Shown: in pieces, positions 1 to 6,318 of the stretch
Numbering within the stretch: the stretch's first letter is position 1
Layout of the letters: every line of letters starts with the position of its first letter
Origin: Alistipes sp.
GTDB lineage: Bacteria; Bacteroidota; Bacteroidia; Bacteroidales; Rikenellaceae
Assembly: GCA_017559615.1 (NCBI GenBank)
Contig: JAFYRB010000028.1
Span: 1 to 19,644, forward strand
Reading direction: 5' to 3'
DNA length: 19,644 nt
Notes under the pieces: generated by a model
Seen by the model: the letters and a program-made list of their open reading frames with translations, nothing else
What the model was told of the DNA's origin: nothing
Database searches by the model: none
Made by a program: the position numbers and the translations under genes

Positions 1-1
1 A

Positions 2-361
2 CCTCTCAAGAACTCTGCACCTGTAAATGGTGATGCTATTCGTTCGTCGGCTGGTGCGTTGAACAACATCCCAGTATGCCGCGTAGGCTCTATCCGCAAT
101 ACGCTTAAGGCGCTTCAGACCGATGGTTTCCAGATTGTTGCAGCTACGGAGAAGAGTCGCAAACTTCTCTACGATGCAGACTTCCGCAAGCCTACGGTAA
201 TTGTTATGGGTGCCGAGGATAAGGGCATCTCAAAGGAGGTTCTCAAGCTCTGCGACGAGCAGCTTGCAATTCCACTTATCGGCCGTACAGAGTCGTTGAA
301 TGTTGCTGCTGCAGCGGCTATTATGCTCTTCGAGGTGGTGCGTCAGCGTATCGGCGAATAA
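2..361 (+). CDS. rlmB: TrmH/SpoU-family 23S rRNA 2'-O-ribose methyltransferase, C-terminal part (RlmB-like)
   Basis: The 5' end lies outside the window; the frame is open from base 2 and runs about 119 codons to a TAA stop. The ATG-like start that could be drawn at base 59 is a TTG inside the domain, so it is not the true start. The visible residues are the SPOUT catalytic core: an early SSAGA stretch, then VIVMGAEDKGIS (SpoU motif 2), then IPLIGRTESLNVAAAAAIML with the trailing FEVVRQ (motif 3). These motifs build the trefoil knot that binds S-adenosylmethionine. Family members methylate ribose 2'-OH groups; RlmB acts on G2251 of 23S rRNA. The choice of RlmB over another TrmH paralog is inference, because the N-terminal RNA-binding domain is not visible. 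The next gene starts 3 bp after the stop, so the two are probably cotranscribed. Confidence 0.85.
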   Translation, partial: PLKNSAPVNGDAIRSSAGALNNIPVCRVGSIRNTLKALQTDGFQIVAATEKSRKLLYDADFRKPTVIVMGAEDKGISKEVLKLCDEQLAIPLIGRTESLNVAAAAAIMLFEVVRQRIGE

Positions 362-364
362 AGG

Positions 365-931
365 ATGTCGGTCGTAAGACATAGATTAGGAGATATAGAG
401 TGTGTGCGATCACTTCGCGCACGCTCTATTCGTCTTATGGTGCGTAGCGACGGTTCTTTGCGCGTCACCTACCCTATCTTCGCATCGCGCGCCAAAACCA
501 TAGCCTTCGTAGAGAGCAAGGAGGCGTGGATAGTAGCCACACGCGGGCGTATGGAGCAGCGCCGCGCGAACTACCCTACAATAACCTCGGAGGATGTTAA
601 GCGACTTCGCAAGGAGGCACGCACAACACTACCCGCACTTATTGCGGAGTTAGCCGCGAAGCACGGTTTCCGCTACACATCACTGCGCATCTCCTCGGCA
701 CATACGCGCTGGGGCTCGTGCAGTGGCAAAAATGGCATATCACTCTCGCTGTTTATAATGCTCCTACCACAACACCTGCGCGAGTTTATCATCCTCCACG
801 AGCTATGTCACACTCGCCATCACAACCACTCCAAGGCGTTTCACACCCTACTTGACTCGCTTGTAGGGGGTAACGAAAAGGCCCTCAACCGTGAGTTGAA
901 GGCCTATCGTATTCCACGTATCGTGGAGTAA
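365..931 (+). CDS. YgjP/DUF45 family SprT-like metal-dependent hydrolase
   Basis: This 188-residue protein carries the hallmarks of the YgjP family: the RWGSCS motif at about residues 115-120, then the zinc-binding HELCH helix (residues 145-149), with a third likely ligand in NHSKAF (H155). The gluzincin-like fold resembles a minimal metallopeptidase. E. coli YgjP has been reported to act as a UTP pyrophosphatase, so peptidase activity should not be assumed. No signal peptide or membrane segment is seen, so it is probably cytosolic. The ATG follows the upstream stop by 3 bp, with AAAGG just before it, which supports translational linkage to the methyltransferase. The 3' end converges on ispE with a single base between the two stop codons. 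Confidence 0.85.
   Translation: MSVVRHRLGDIECVRSLRARSIRLMVRSDGSLRVTYPIFASRAKTIAFVESKEAWIVATRGRMEQRRANYPTITSEDVKRLRKEARTTLPALIAELAAKHGFRYTSLRISSAHTRWGSCSGKNGISLSLFIMLLPQHLREFIILHELCHTRHHNHSKAFHTLLDSLVGGNEKALNRELKAYRIPRIVE
879..927. terminator. Two consecutive hairpins at the ygjP-like/ispE convergent junction
   Basis: Two stems lie inside the last codons of the metallohydrolase gene. The first has arms 879-889 and 895-905 (GGCC and TCAAC blocks with one C/A mismatch, 5-nt loop). The second is TCCACG-TAT-CGTGGA at 913-927. The two convergent stop codons follow, at 929-931 (+) and 933-935 (-). Neither stem has a U-tract, so an intrinsic terminator is uncertain; they could instead form 3' ends or limit read-through from either side. 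Confidence 0.3.
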
Positions 932-932
932 A

Positions 933-1739
933 CTACAACTGCTCGACGTGAGAGAAGAGACCCGCAAAATCTATATTAGGTCTTTGGCGAAATAGTCCAA
1001 ATACCGCAGAGCCAGAGCCAGACATCGAGGCGTAAATAGCACCCGATGCAAGGAGCTTATCTTTGAGCATCGCAATATCGCTATGCGCTGCGAGGATATG
1101 TGGCTCGAAATCGTTGGTGACACTCGCCTGCCACTCCTCGATAGGTCGCTTCAGCAACTCCACAAGGCGAGTTGCGGGATATGCGGGCTTCACACCGCGA
1201 TAGGCCTCGGCAGTAGAGACACCCTCATCAGGCTTCGCGACAACAAGCCACAACCCCTTCAAATCTATATCCACAGGCGACATAATCTCACCCCTACCCT
1301 CGCACAACATCGCACGGTTGTAGACAAAGAATGGCGTATCGCTACCCAGCTCCGCAGCAAGGGATGCCAGCGTAGGCTTATCCAGACCGAGGTTGTAAAT
1401 CTCGTTTATCGCCATAATCACCGCCGTAGCATCCGACGAGCCACCACCCAAACCTGCACCAAACGGAACACGCTTATCGAGATGGATAGCAACACCACCT
1501 ACGCCATAACGCTCCTGCATAAGGCGTGCAGCACGGACACAGAGATTCTTCTCCGCTGGGCAATCCACAACAATACCCGAACTGCGAAACGTCACACCCT
1601 CCTCCGTGCGCTCCACATCAATAACATCGTAGAGTCCCACAACAGGGAGCATCACCGTTTCAAGATCGTGATAGCCATCATCCCTACGGCGCAAAACATC
1701 AAGACCGAGGTTTATCTTGCAATTAGCCCTATACCTCAT
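933..1739 (-). CDS. ispE: 4-diphosphocytidyl-2-C-methyl-D-erythritol kinase
   Basis: This GHMP-family kinase phosphorylates the 2-hydroxyl of CDP-methylerythritol with ATP, the fourth step of the MEP route to isoprenoid precursors. With the ATG at 1739 it has 268 residues, close to the family norm. Visible motifs are ANCKINLGLDVL with K8, DGYHDLET (H24), the glycine-rich ATP loop PFGAGLGGGSSDA (residues 92-104), and ELGSDTPFF, where D134 matches the catalytic aspartate of E. coli IspE (D141). The C-terminal MSGSGSAVFGLF motif is also present. An in-frame TTG at 1751 would add four residues; the ATG is preferred because it places the conserved KINL motif at the usual distance. Its start lies inside the last codons of the upstream zinc-ribbon gene, an 11-bp overlap suggesting translational coupling. 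Confidence 0.95.
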   Translation of the reverse strand: MRYRANCKINLGLDVLRRRDDGYHDLETVMLPVVGLYDVIDVERTEEGVTFRSSGIVVDCPAEKNLCVRAARLMQERYGVGGVAIHLDKRVPFGAGLGGGSSDATAVIMAINEIYNLGLDKPTLASLAAELGSDTPFFVYNRAMLCEGRGEIMSPVDIDLKGLWLVVAKPDEGVSTAEAYRGVKPAYPATRLVELLKRPIEEWQASVTNDFEPHILAAHSDIAMLKDKLLASGAIYASMSGSGSAVFGLFRQRPNIDFAGLFSHVEQL

Positions 1740-2124
1740 AACAAAGCGCAAACGAGAAGAATGCTAAGAATATCAAAAGTGAGATTACGATAGAGATAAC
1801 TGCAATCCATATAGATGCCTTTGCCCAACGAATAGAGGTAGCACCCGATGCCTGCGCACCCGCAACATCGCCATTACACCAACTTGAGTCGGACTTCAAG
1901 TAGTAGATAAGCGACACGATACCGCAAGGCCAAAAGAGAATTAACGAGATTATTCCCCACGCAATACTATTGTATGGATTCTCACCGCGAGGAGCACTCT
2001 TAGGAGCATTATCACTCGATTGGTTATCATTTACTGCACCCTCGAAGCGATAGCCACAATGAGGACACACATTGATGGTTGAAGCTACAAGACCACCACA
2101 CTCTGGACAATTACGTGCTGACAT
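1729..2124 (-). CDS. Zinc-ribbon protein with a CD225/dispanin-like two-TM domain
   Basis: This 131-residue protein starts with a zinc ribbon (CPEC at residues 6-9, CPHC at 20-23). A polar linker rich in N, S and D (about 28-50) follows, then a membrane domain. The hydrophobic segments cover about 54-75 and 104-127. Between them the order FWPCGIVSLIYY - GDVAGAQ - S..W..ASIW matches the CD225/dispanin pattern (P-C-GIV...Y, then Gd..gA...S..A..W). That family includes eukaryotic IFITM proteins and many uncharacterised bacterial proteins. The cellular role is unknown; the zinc ribbon probably faces the cytoplasm. The gene overlaps ispE by 11 bp at its 3' end. A -7-like element lies just upstream at 2147-2154 on this strand. 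The domain call rests on recognition by eye. Confidence 0.7.
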   Translation of the reverse strand: MSARNCPECGGLVASTINVCPHCGYRFEGAVNDNQSSDNAPKSAPRGENPYNSIAWGIISLILFWPCGIVSLIYYLKSDSSWCNGDVAGAQASGATSIRWAKASIWIAVISIVISLLIFLAFFSFALCYEV

Positions 2125-2146
2125 AGTTCTAAATATTAGTTTATTA

Positions 2147-2154
2147 CAAAGATA
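2147..2154 (-). promoter_or_regulatory. -7 element upstream of the zinc-ribbon/ispE pair
   Basis: On the minus strand this reads TATCTTTG, an exact match to the Bacteroidota TAnnTTTG -7 element, 22 bp before the zinc-ribbon start codon. No TTTG is visible at the expected 19-22 bp upstream spacing, so the -33 half is weak or absent. Confidence 0.5.
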
Positions 2155-2246
2155 CGAAAAATTTTACTTTTCTATCACCCACACCGCATATTTATTATAA
2201 TGTATAACGCGGCAGTGGATATCCAAGCAAATAAATAACCAAAATA

Positions 2247-2278
2247 TTTGGAAAAATAGATTGGTTTATGTATCTTTG
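2247..2278 (+). promoter_or_regulatory. Bacteroidota-type sigma-70 promoter of the 93-residue protein gene
   Basis: TTTG at 2247-2250, a 20-bp spacer, then TATCTTTG at 2271-2278: both halves match the Bacteroidota housekeeping consensus with ideal spacing. Transcription would start near 2285, giving a leader of roughly 25 nt before the ATG at 2311. Confidence 0.75.
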
Positions 2279-2310
2279 CATAATAGCAAATTTTAATAAC
2301 ACTAAATATT

Positions 2311-2592
2311 ATGGCAAATCTTAGATTTTTAAAGAAGGAGATTGACTACCGTTTGGAGGAGTTCGCATTTGACTGTCATATGGCTATCTTCGTACAGCCA
2401 AACAAGGAGGAGGCAATCGTTGAGTTGATGACACGTGGCGTTGAGCTTCGTAACGCTCTTTACCACGCTACAAACAACCCAGCAGAGCCAAAGAACCGCT
2501 CACTTGTAAAGAAACACTATGCAGCATTGCGCCGCGATATGTCAGCAAGCTTCGAGTCACTCTTTGCTGACTTGGCAGAGGCTTGCAAGTAA
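2311..2592 (+). CDS. Small conserved-looking protein of unknown function (93 aa)
   Basis: The product is 93 residues, soluble and apparently mostly helical, with no signal peptide, membrane segment, cysteine pair or recognisable catalytic motif. It is rich in charged residues (KKEIDYRLEEF at the start; EPKNRSLVKKHYAALRRDM in the second half). It resembles short uncharacterised proteins common in Bacteroidales, but I cannot assign a family. The gene stands alone: a near-consensus promoter precedes it and an intrinsic terminator begins 24 bp after its stop, so it is monocistronic and probably well expressed. Codon use looks like that of the neighbouring housekeeping genes, with no sign of recent transfer. 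No function is proposed. Confidence 0.8.
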   Translation: MANLRFLKKEIDYRLEEFAFDCHMAIFVQPNKEEAIVELMTRGVELRNALYHATNNPAEPKNRSLVKKHYAALRRDMSASFESLFADLAEACK

Positions 2593-2615
2593 TTTATTGC
2601 AATAAGCAACAATCT

Positions 2616-2650
2616 TAAAGACTATCCAATTAGGGTAGTCTTTATTTTTT
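2616..2650 (+). terminator. Intrinsic terminator of the 93-residue protein gene
   Basis: A 12-bp stem (arms 2616-2627 and 2633-2644, one G-U wobble, loop AATTA) is followed directly by a run of T at 2645-2650. Confidence 0.85.
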
Positions 2651-2690
2651 ATTTCCAGGGTAAATAGCAGTTCACTCACATACCAACAAC

Positions 2691-2718
2691 AAAAAATGCC
2701 ATCCCGAGGGATGGCATT
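2691..2718 (-). terminator. Intrinsic terminator of dnaA
   Basis: A 12-13 bp perfect inverted repeat (AAAATGCCATCC and its complement) surrounds a CGAG loop. On the minus strand it lies about 20 bp after the dnaA stop and is followed by a T-rich run (complement of the A run at 2691-2696). The T run on the other side could also let it work on the plus strand. Confidence 0.8.
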
Positions 2719-2738
2719 TTGTTAGGAATATTTCTATA

Positions 2739-4136
2739 TTACTTTCCGAGAACAAGTTTCTCAATCTCGGTAATCTGCGTTTTGAAGCCCTTGTCAGTAT
2801 CCATCATATCGGCCACAGCCTTGCAGCTATGAAGCACCGTAGCGTGGTTACGACCACCAATAGATGAACCAATAACAGTCAACGGAGCCTTTGTGTGCTG
2901 CTTCGCAAGATACATCGCTACCTGACGAGCCTGTGCAACATCACGTGTACGCTTCGAAGAGTTGAAGGTATCCTCGTCGATGTTGTAGTACTCACACACC
3001 GTGCGAACGATATGGTCGATAGTAATCTCCTTCTGGGTAAGCTTCACATAGACCTTGAGGATATCCTTGGCAAGCGAGATAGTAACCTTACGGCCGAGGA
3101 ACGACGCATTAGCAATAAGCGATGACAATGCACCCTCAATCTCACGCACGTTTGCCGAGATATTGTCAGCAAGATATGCAACAACCTCCTCGGGGATATT
3201 TGCACCAAGACGCTGCGCCTTTGCACGGATAATCTTCAACTTTGTCTCGTAGTCTGGCACATTAAGATGAGCCGAGAGTCCCCACTTGAAACGAGTCAAC
3301 AAGCGCTGCTCGATATCCTTCAACTCCACAGGTGGCTTATCCGACGTAAGGATGAGCTGCTTACCCGCAAGCTGGAGGTGGTTGAAGATATTAAAGAAGG
3401 CGTTCTGCGTACCTGTCTTACCCGTAAGCTCCTGAATGTCATCGATGATAAGGACATCGACCATCTGATAGAAGTGGATGAAGTCGGTAATCTCGCCGTT
3501 CTTGTACGCTGTCTGGAACTGCGCCTGGAACTTATTCATCGAGACGTACAACACCTGAAGCTCAGGATGACGCTGACGCACCTCGTGACCTATGGCCTGA
3601 ACGATATGAGTCTTACCAAGGCCCGAATCACCATAGATATACAAAGGGTTGAAGGCGTTGTTACCTGGAGATACCGCGATAGCCATACCCGCCGAGCGAG
3701 CCAAACGGTTACACTCACCCTCGATATGGTTGTCGAAGGTATAGTTAGGGTTAAGCTGCGGATCGAACATTATGCGACGTAGACCAGGAATCACAAACGG
3801 ATTCTTGATATTTGCCGTATCGGTAGGCTTTGCCACCTGTGGCACTACGCTCTGCGCAGTATCGGTCTGTGGCTGCGCCTTGCGAGGTACTGCATAATGA
3901 AGCTGAGTATCAGCACCATAGAACTCCGAAATAATAGGACGAAGGTGCTGCAAATAACGCTTCTCGATGCTGGCCACGAAGCTCTCATTAGGCACACGAA
4001 GACGCAAATTCGAGCCATCGAAACCGATAGGCCAAATAGGCTTAAACCACTTTACAAACTCCTCCTCCGTAATTGTGAGTCGTAGTCTGTCCAAGCAGTC
4101 TTGCCAAACCTCGGTATATCTCTCTGTCTGCATCAT
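2739..4136 (-). CDS. dnaA: Chromosomal replication initiator protein DnaA
   Basis: DnaA is the AAA+ ATPase that binds DnaA boxes and melts the replication origin. The 465-residue product has all expected parts: an N-terminal interaction domain (about 1-80), a short linker, Walker A GDSGLGKT (169-176), Walker B VLIIDDI (228-234), and sensor and arginine-finger regions (QRLLTRFKWGLS). The helix-turn-helix domain IV ends with GGRNHATVLHSCKAV. In that signature the E. coli base-contacting D433 and T435 are replaced by N and A, which may be ordinary for the phylum. Two adjacent ATG codons (4136 and 4133) are possible; the first is taken. It is transcribed divergently from the phosphohexomutase gene, and a perfect DnaA box lies in its leader/promoter region, so autoregulation is plausible. 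Confidence 0.97.
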   Translation of the reverse strand: MMQTERYTEVWQDCLDRLRLTITEEEFVKWFKPIWPIGFDGSNLRLRVPNESFVASIEKRYLQHLRPIISEFYGADTQLHYAVPRKAQPQTDTAQSVVPQVAKPTDTANIKNPFVIPGLRRIMFDPQLNPNYTFDNHIEGECNRLARSAGMAIAVSPGNNAFNPLYIYGDSGLGKTHIVQAIGHEVRQRHPELQVLYVSMNKFQAQFQTAYKNGEITDFIHFYQMVDVLIIDDIQELTGKTGTQNAFFNIFNHLQLAGKQLILTSDKPPVELKDIEQRLLTRFKWGLSAHLNVPDYETKLKIIRAKAQRLGANIPEEVVAYLADNISANVREIEGALSSLIANASFLGRKVTISLAKDILKVYVKLTQKEITIDHIVRTVCEYYNIDEDTFNSSKRTRDVAQARQVAMYLAKQHTKAPLTVIGSSIGGRNHATVLHSCKAVADMMDTDKGFKTQITEIEKLVLGK

Positions 4137-4200
4137 CTTCTCAAAAAAAATTGTATCTTTGCCTAAAATTTACCTCTCCGTATAAGGCGACAACATCCCC

Positions 4201-4252
4201 GAAACAGTGTTTCTATCTCTGTTTCAATACGTTATGTTTTCTACCCTGTTTA
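4201..4252. repeat. Palindrome plus four phased TGTTT direct repeats
   Basis: GAAACAGTGTTTC (4201-4213) is a palindrome with 6-bp arms. TGTTT units start at 4208, 4220, 4235 and 4247, so spacings are 12, 15 and 12 bp. The first and third 12-mers are alike (TGTTTCTATCTC and TGTTTTCTACCC). Such an array suggests a multi-site protein-binding region in the dnaA leader; the protein is unknown. Confidence 0.4.
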
Positions 4253-4304
4253 TTTGCTAAAATCACCTCGGACAATCGACGTCGTTAAGGCGTTTTTGAC
4301 ATTG

Positions 4305-4312
4305 CAAAGATG
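4305..4312 (-). promoter_or_regulatory. Possible dnaA -7 element
   Basis: On the minus strand this reads CATCTTTG, one base from the TAnnTTTG consensus. A TTTAGG about 23 bp upstream (4335-4340) is the only -33 candidate. It would give a dnaA leader of roughly 160 nt. It overlaps the DnaA box by two bases. Confidence 0.35.
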
Positions 4313-4319
4313 TGGATAA
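4311..4319 (-). promoter_or_regulatory. Perfect DnaA box
   Basis: TGTGGATAA on the plus strand, which is TTATCCACA on the minus strand, the full E. coli consensus DnaA box. It lies about 175 bp upstream of the dnaA start codon and touches the candidate dnaA -7 element, with AT-rich DNA on the pgm side. Known roles for such a site are dnaA autorepression or origin binding. Confidence 0.65.
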
Positions 4320-4440
4320 TTTTATAAAAATAAACCTAAAAAAGAGTTGCAAAATTCGATTTTTTTAATAAGGCATTTTTCGGTCTTTTTTTTGTATAAA
4401 ATTTAATTCGCTGATACTATTATATATTAGGAATTTTTCG

Positions 4441-4448
4441 TATATTTG
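4441..4448 (+). promoter_or_regulatory. -7 element of the phosphohexomutase gene
   Basis: TATATTTG matches TAnnTTTG exactly, 56 bp before the ATG at 4505. No TTTG is found at the proper distance upstream, so the -33 half is degenerate. Confidence 0.55.
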
Positions 4449-4504
4449 CATAATACAAATTTCGTATAGAAAATTTTCAAACCATAAAAATAACTTATAC
4501 TACT

Positions 4505-6250
4505 ATGGCAAACAATTTGGACCCACAGGTGTTGGCAAAGGCACAGGCGTGGCTCGACGGCAAGTACGACGAGGCTACAAAGGAGCAGGTGCGCTTCTTG
4601 ATTGAGAACAACCCTAATGAGCTTGTTGAGAGCTTCTACAAAGATCTTGAATTTGGTACTGGTGGTCTTCGTGGTATTATGGGCGTAGGTACTAACCGTA
4701 TGAATATCTATACGGTAGGTGCTGCTACTCAGGGACTTGCAAATTACCTTAAGCTCAACTTCAAGGACGAGCAGATTAAGGTTGCTATCTCTCACGACAG
4801 CCGTAACAACTCTCGTATGTTTGCCGAGCGCGTTGCAGATATCTTCGCGTCGAACGGCTTTATCGTATATCTCTTCGATGCTTTGCGCCCAACGCCAGAG
4901 CTCAGCTTCGCAATCCGCGAGCTTGGTTGCCAGTCGGGTGTTATGGTCACAGCATCTCACAACCCAAAGGAGTATAACGGCTATAAGGCATACTGGAACG
5001 ACGGCTCACAGGTAACCTCACCACACGATGTGAACATCATCGCCGAGGTGCAGAAGGTAACCGATATCGAGCAGGTGCTTACAGGTCAGAATGCCGAGAA
5101 TATCCACATCCTTGGCGAGGAGTTCGACCAGCGCTATTTGGCAGCTATTAAGGCGTTGTCGCTATCGCCAGAGTCTGTTGCGAAGTACAACGATATGAAG
5201 ATTGTCTACACACCTTTGCACGGTGCGGGTGTGAAGCTCGTTCCACAGTCGTTGCGTAACTATGGCTTCAACAATATTATCTGCGTAGAGGAGCAGATGG
5301 TACTCGATGGTAACTTCCCTACTGTAGCCTCTCCAAACCCTGAGGAGCGCAAGACTATGGCTATGGCTATTGAGCTTGCCGAGAAGGAGGGTGCAGACTT
5401 CGCAATGGCTACAGACCCCGATGCTGACCGCTTGGGCGTTGCTCTCCGCACTGGTAAGGGCGACTACGTACTCCTCAACGGTAACCAGACTTTGGTACTA
5501 TTAATGTGCTATCAGTTGACTCGCTGGGCAGAGTTGGGTAAGATTACTGGCAAGGAGTTCGTTGTTAAGACTATCGTAACCTCTATGATGCCCGATGCAG
5601 TAGCAGAGCACTTCGGTGTTAAGTGCTACAACTGCCTCACAGGCTTCAAGTATATCGCAAAGATTATCCGCGAGCAGGAGGGCTTGACAAAGTATATCGG
5701 TGGTGGCGAGGAGTCATTTGGTTACCTCCCAGGCGACTATGTTCGCGATAAGGATGGTGTATCGGCTATTACTCTTGTTGCCGAGGCTGCGGCGTGGGCG
5801 CGCGACACTATGGGCATCACGCTCTATGAGTGGCTGCAGCAGTTGTACGTTAAGTATGGCTTCTTCCGCGAGGGCTTGGTGAACGTAGTACGTAAGGGTA
5901 AGGATGGCGCTGCGGAGATTCAGCAGATGATGGTTGACTTCCGCGCTAACCCTCCAAAGTCGTTGCTTGGCTCACCTATCGTTAAGATTCTCGACTATAA
6001 GACTCTTGAGGAGATTGATGTTCGCAGCGGCGAGCGCAAGCCTATCGAGGGTATCGACGAGAAGAGCAACGTATTGCAGTGGCTCACCGAGGATGGCACC
6101 AAGGTTTCGGTACGTCCATCAGGTACAGAGCCAAAGATTAAGTTCTACTTCGGTGTTAAGGCACAGTTGGAGTCTGTTGATAAGTTCGACGAGACTTTGG
6201 CAGCCCTCGATGCAAAGATTGAGGCATTGGCAAAGGAGTTGAATTTGTAA
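4505..6250 (+). CDS. Alpha-D-phosphohexomutase (phosphoglucomutase/phosphomannomutase)
   Basis: This enzyme moves phosphate between C1 and C6 of hexose phosphates, feeding sugar-nucleotide and glycogen metabolism. The 581-residue length fits the long bacterial PGM/PMM2-like group. All four active-site loops are visible: TASHNP (149-154) with the phosphorylated serine S151; the metal-binding loop DPDADR (304-309, aspartates 304, 306, 308); the sugar-binding loop GEESFG (401-406); and the phosphate-binding loop RPSGTEPK (537-544). It is cytosolic and has no signal sequence. Whether glucose or mannose phosphate is preferred cannot be decided by eye. The gene is monocistronic: an exact -7 element precedes it and a strong terminator follows. 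It diverges from dnaA. Confidence 0.93.
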   Translation: MANNLDPQVLAKAQAWLDGKYDEATKEQVRFLIENNPNELVESFYKDLEFGTGGLRGIMGVGTNRMNIYTVGAATQGLANYLKLNFKDEQIKVAISHDSRNNSRMFAERVADIFASNGFIVYLFDALRPTPELSFAIRELGCQSGVMVTASHNPKEYNGYKAYWNDGSQVTSPHDVNIIAEVQKVTDIEQVLTGQNAENIHILGEEFDQRYLAAIKALSLSPESVAKYNDMKIVYTPLHGAGVKLVPQSLRNYGFNNIICVEEQMVLDGNFPTVASPNPEERKTMAMAIELAEKEGADFAMATDPDADRLGVALRTGKGDYVLLNGNQTLVLLMCYQLTRWAELGKITGKEFVVKTIVTSMMPDAVAEHFGVKCYNCLTGFKYIAKIIREQEGLTKYIGGGEESFGYLPGDYVRDKDGVSAITLVAEAAAWARDTMGITLYEWLQQLYVKYGFFREGLVNVVRKGKDGAAEIQQMMVDFRANPPKSLLGSPIVKILDYKTLEEIDVRSGERKPIEGIDEKSNVLQWLTEDGTKVSVRPSGTEPKIKFYFGVKAQLESVDKFDETLAALDAKIEALAKELNL

Positions 6251-6267
6251 TACCTATATTATAATAG

Positions 6268-6304
6268 AGAAAGGGTGCCGCATCTGCGACACCCTTTCTT
6301 TTAT
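6268..6304 (+). terminator. Intrinsic terminator of the phosphohexomutase gene
   Basis: A 10-bp perfect stem (AGAAAGGGTG at 6268-6277 with its complement at 6290-6299) is topped by a second short CGCA/TGCG stem. A T run follows. It could serve both this gene and the convergent lipoprotein gene. Confidence 0.85.
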
Positions 6305-6318
6305 ATCATTCGCCTAAA

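Larger units (their letters stand above)
4137..4504. other. dnaA-pgm intergenic region, AT-rich; candidate replication-origin or dnaA control region
   Basis: This is the only gap of more than 300 bp between genes. From the dnaA side it contains a plus-strand TATCTTTG (4154-4161), a palindrome plus four phased TGTTT repeats (4201-4252), a possible dnaA -7 element (4305-4312), a perfect DnaA box (4311-4319), a very AT-rich stretch of about 130 bp (4316-4450), and the pgm -7 element. Only one perfect DnaA box was found, so an origin is a hypothesis. No convincing ORF is present. Confidence 0.45.

Noticed and set aside
59..361. A start codon at base 59 for the SpoU-family gene
   Set aside because: The codon is TTG in the middle of the conserved domain, and the frame is open with family-like sequence back to the window edge.
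1740..1751. TTG start of ispE four codons upstream
   Set aside because: The ATG at 1739 gives the normal N-terminus and a smaller overlap with the upstream gene; the TTG cannot be fully excluded.
1083..1793. Long plus-strand ORF of 236 codons over ispE
   Set aside because: It runs antisense to ispE, which has all GHMP kinase motifs; the antisense product has no recognisable domain and an odd composition rich in R, H, T and I.
3267..3782. Plus-strand ORF of 171 codons over dnaA
   Set aside because: Antisense to the Walker-motif region of dnaA, with no independent coding evidence.
4427..4960. Minus-strand ORF of 177 codons from inside the phosphohexomutase gene into the intergenic region
   Set aside because: Antisense to the conserved N-terminal part of the mutase; the part over the AT-rich gap is low-complexity and no start signal is seen.
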